Positions 6,255-7,657 of a stretch of DNA of 7,657 nt are shown here, one piece after another. The translations under genes were made by a program, and so were the position numbers. Numbering within the stretch: the first letter of the stretch is position 1; every line of letters begins with the position of its first letter. Under the pieces are notes generated by a model. That model was not told where the DNA came from. It ran no database searches and saw nothing but the letters and a program-made list of their open reading frames with translations. Origin of the DNA: an uncultured Atopobium sp. (GTDB lineage Bacteria > Actinomycetota > Coriobacteriia > Coriobacteriales > Atopobiaceae). The DNA lies in NCBI GenBank assembly GCA_937926845.1, contig CALBBS010000171.1:1-7657 (forward strand), written 5' to 3'.

Positions 6255-6265
6255 GGTAGGGTTTT

Positions 6266-6432
6266 ACTGTCAATAGAGGAGCGAGCACGATGGGTTCTGG
6301 GTTAGTCGGCAGGCAGTGACCCCAGAAGGAGGCGAGGTTCGCCGAACTTGGCAATCAGGCGTGGTTGTCAGGTGGGCTTGTATGAAATACATGCAAGACT
6401 GTCCGAGATTTCGGGGGTGCTACTTTGACGGT
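6266..6432 (+). ncRNA. Lysine riboswitch (L box) aptamer
   Basis: Conserved lysine-riboswitch blocks appear in order: AGAGGAGCGAGC (from 6275), AGAAGGAGGCGAGG and TTCGCCGAA (about 6324-6346), then the closing GGGGGTGCTAC (6413-6423). Helices can be drawn by eye. P1 pairs ACTGTCAA (6266-6273) with TTGACGGT (6425-6432), plus TAG/CTA. A P2-type stem pairs TTCTGGG (6295-6301) with CCCAGAA (6321-6327). TGGCAA (6349-6354) pairs with TTGTCA (6365-6370). CTTGTATG (6377-6384) pairs with CATGCAAG (6390-6397) around a five-base loop. CCGA-GATT-TCGG (6403-6414) forms P5. The aptamer binds free lysine and lies directly ahead of lysA, fitting feedback control of the last lysine step. Confidence 0.92.
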
Positions 6433-6437
6433 GTATT

Positions 6438-6464
6438 GCGCCCCCAATTTGAGGGGGAGCTTTG
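6438..6464 (+). promoter_or_regulatory. Expression platform of the lysine riboswitch: ribosome-site sequestering stem
   Basis: CCCCC (6441-6445) can pair with GGGGG (6453-6457) across a seven-base loop, hiding the lysA ribosome site AGGGGGAG (6452-6459), which stands just before the TTG start at 6462. No U-run follows, so this is not an intrinsic terminator. The alternative partner of 6438-6445 (GCGCCCCC) is GGGGGTGC at 6413-6420, an 8-bp pairing with one G-U that would break the aptamer's P5/P1 side and free the ribosome site. The simplest reading is translational OFF control by lysine. Confidence 0.75.
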
Positions 6465-7657
6465 AGTAAGAAACCGTTTGTTTCTGTAGATGCCCTAGAG
6501 GCAATCACTAAGACGTATCCAACGCCATTTCACCTGTATAACAAGGCAGAGATTGTTCGCCGCGCAAAGCTGTTACAAGAGGCTTTTAGCTGGAACGCTG
6601 GCTTTAAAGAATACTTTGCGGTTAAGGCTACGCCAAATCCTTACATTGTGAGATTGCTGGCAGAGCTTGGTTGTGGCTGTGACTGTGCAAATGCCACAGA
6701 GCTTACCCTTGCAAAAGCCTGTGGAGTCACCGGTCAAAACATTATGCTCTCGTCAAACGACACTACGGTGCTTGACTTTGCTCGCGCTCATGAGCTGGGA
6801 GCCATTATTAACTTAGACGCTGGCGGCGACATGCTTACAACGCTTGAAGATGCAGTGGGAAGCAACATGCCGCAGGTCATGTGCGCACGCCTTAATCCAG
6901 GCGGTGTGTTTGAGTCGCAAAACGGCATTATTGGAAATCCCGATGATGCTAAGTTTGGCATGACAGAAGAGCAGCTTTTCCAGACGTTTGCGTATCTTAA
7001 GACCAAAGGTGTCACTGAGTTTGGTCTTCATGCCTTCCTGGCAAGTAATGCTCAAGAGGAAGATTACTATCCAAACCTTGCGCGCGTTCTCTTTAAGCTG
7101 GCTGTTAAGCTGCATACAGAACTTGATATTCATATTGGATTTATTGATCTTTCTGGTGGAATTGGTGTGGCGTATAAGCCAGACCAAGTTGAGCCTGACG
7201 TCTTGGCCATTGGTCAAGGAGTAAAACGTGCCTTTGAAGAGGTCTTAGTTCCCGCAGGTATGGGAGACGTTGCCATTTACACCGAGCTTGGACGTTGGCT
7301 TTTGGGCCCCGCCGGCGCACTTGTTACTCACGTTTTGCATCAGAAAGAGACGTACCGCCACTACCTTGGCGTAGACGCCTGTGCGGCAAACCTTATGCGT
7401 CCTGCAATCTACGATGCCTATCATCACATCACTGTTATGGGCAAAGAGGATGCTCCTGCAACACATACGTACAACGTTGTGGGCGGACTTTGCGAGAATA
7501 ACGATCAGTTTGCAAAGAATCGCCAGCTCCCAGAGGTGTCCGTGGGTGACCTCTTGTTCATTCATGATACCGGCGCTCATGGTTTCTCGATGGGCTATAA
7601 CTACAACGGCCGTCTGCGCTCCGCTGAGCTGTTGCTTCTAGAAGATGGATCCGTGCA
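6462..7657 (+). CDS. lysA: Diaminopimelate decarboxylase, 3' end beyond window
   Basis: A PLP-dependent, fold-type III (alanine-racemase-like barrel) enzyme that decarboxylates meso-diaminopimelate to L-lysine in the cytosol. The frame is open for 398 codons and runs off the end; the family's usual length of about 420 suggests only some 20-30 residues are missing. EYFAVKATPNP carries the PLP lysine (about K55). Others are GLHAFLASN (H190), DLSGGIGVAYKPDQ (229-242) for phosphate binding, YTELGR (273-278), VDACAANLMRPAIY (304-317), GGLCENND with the active-site Cys (C344), and HDTGAHGFSMGYNYNGRLRSAE (368-389). These replace the common GLHFHIGSQ, EPGR and VDAGMNDL forms and mark a divergent LysA branch. 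The TTG start is the only one that fits: it follows AGGGGGAG, the reading frame begins MSKKPF, and no in-frame ATG occurs before about codon 95. It is controlled by the lysine riboswitch upstream. Confidence 0.92.
   Translation, partial: MSKKPFVSVDALEAITKTYPTPFHLYNKAEIVRRAKLLQEAFSWNAGFKEYFAVKATPNPYIVRLLAELGCGCDCANATELTLAKACGVTGQNIMLSSNDTTVLDFARAHELGAIINLDAGGDMLTTLEDAVGSNMPQVMCARLNPGGVFESQNGIIGNPDDAKFGMTEEQLFQTFAYLKTKGVTEFGLHAFLASNAQEEDYYPNLARVLFKLAVKLHTELDIHIGFIDLSGGIGVAYKPDQVEPDVLAIGQGVKRAFEEVLVPAGMGDVAIYTELGRWLLGPAGALVTHVLHQKETYRHYLGVDACAANLMRPAIYDAYHHITVMGKEDAPATHTYNVVGGLCENNDQFAKNRQLPEVSVGDLLFIHDTGAHGFSMGYNYNGRLRSAELLLLEDGSV

Noticed and set aside
6438..6464. Intrinsic terminator as the riboswitch expression platform
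   Set aside because: The CCCCC/GGGGG stem is followed by AGCTTTGAG, with no U-run, and its 3' arm is the lysA ribosome site itself.
6813..7217. Minus-strand open frames inside lysA (also 7245-7580)
   Set aside because: They overlap a conserved lysA reading frame with complete active-site motifs and have no family signal.

Overview
The window carries six protein genes, one cis-regulatory RNA and the 3' end of a seventh gene. Moderate GC content, dense packing, GTG/TTG starts with strong GAGGAG-type ribosome sites, and a lysA of the 'GLHAFLASN / YTELGR / DTGAHGF' type seen in anaerobic Gram-positives suggest an anaerobic or fermentative Gram-positive bacterium. An Atopobium/Lancefieldella-like Coriobacteriia member is my best guess, from recalled protein style only; no marker gene is present to prove it.

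Left part (1-3270): the tail of a CocE/NonD-type (S15 peptidase-like) hydrolase ends at 186 and is followed by a textbook intrinsic terminator (219-248). Converging on it from the minus strand is a two-gene unit. A four-domain DUF1858-DUF438-hemerythrin-PAS protein (3270 to 1672) is followed, after a gap holding a 10-bp-arm hairpin, by an OFA/monocarboxylate-type MFS transporter whose best start is a GTG at 1554.

Middle (3271-5081): an orphan RelB/DinJ-type antitoxin on the minus strand (3707 to 3429) has a near-consensus promoter and a 36-bp dyad just upstream, but no toxin follows it. Only a five-codon overlapping ORF sits where a toxin would start. Upstream is a membrane-anchored endonuclease/exonuclease/phosphatase-family protein (5004 to 3829), divergent from the right-hand genes across a 77-bp shared promoter gap.

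Right part (5082-7657): a class I PLP aminotransferase is followed by a lysine riboswitch and lysA (diaminopimelate decarboxylase, truncated by the window end). The riboswitch has no U-tract terminator. Instead a CCCCC/GGGGG stem can mask the lysA ribosome site, and an alternative 8-bp pairing with the aptamer's own 3' side can release it, so the switch is predicted to act on translation. The aminotransferase lies just upstream, in the same direction and with no visible terminator between, so it may also serve lysine or amino-acid metabolism, but it lies outside the direct reach of the switch. The longest stretch without protein coding is 6234-6461, and it is almost filled by the riboswitch. 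No tRNA, rRNA, CRISPR array, insertion sequence or phage gene was seen.
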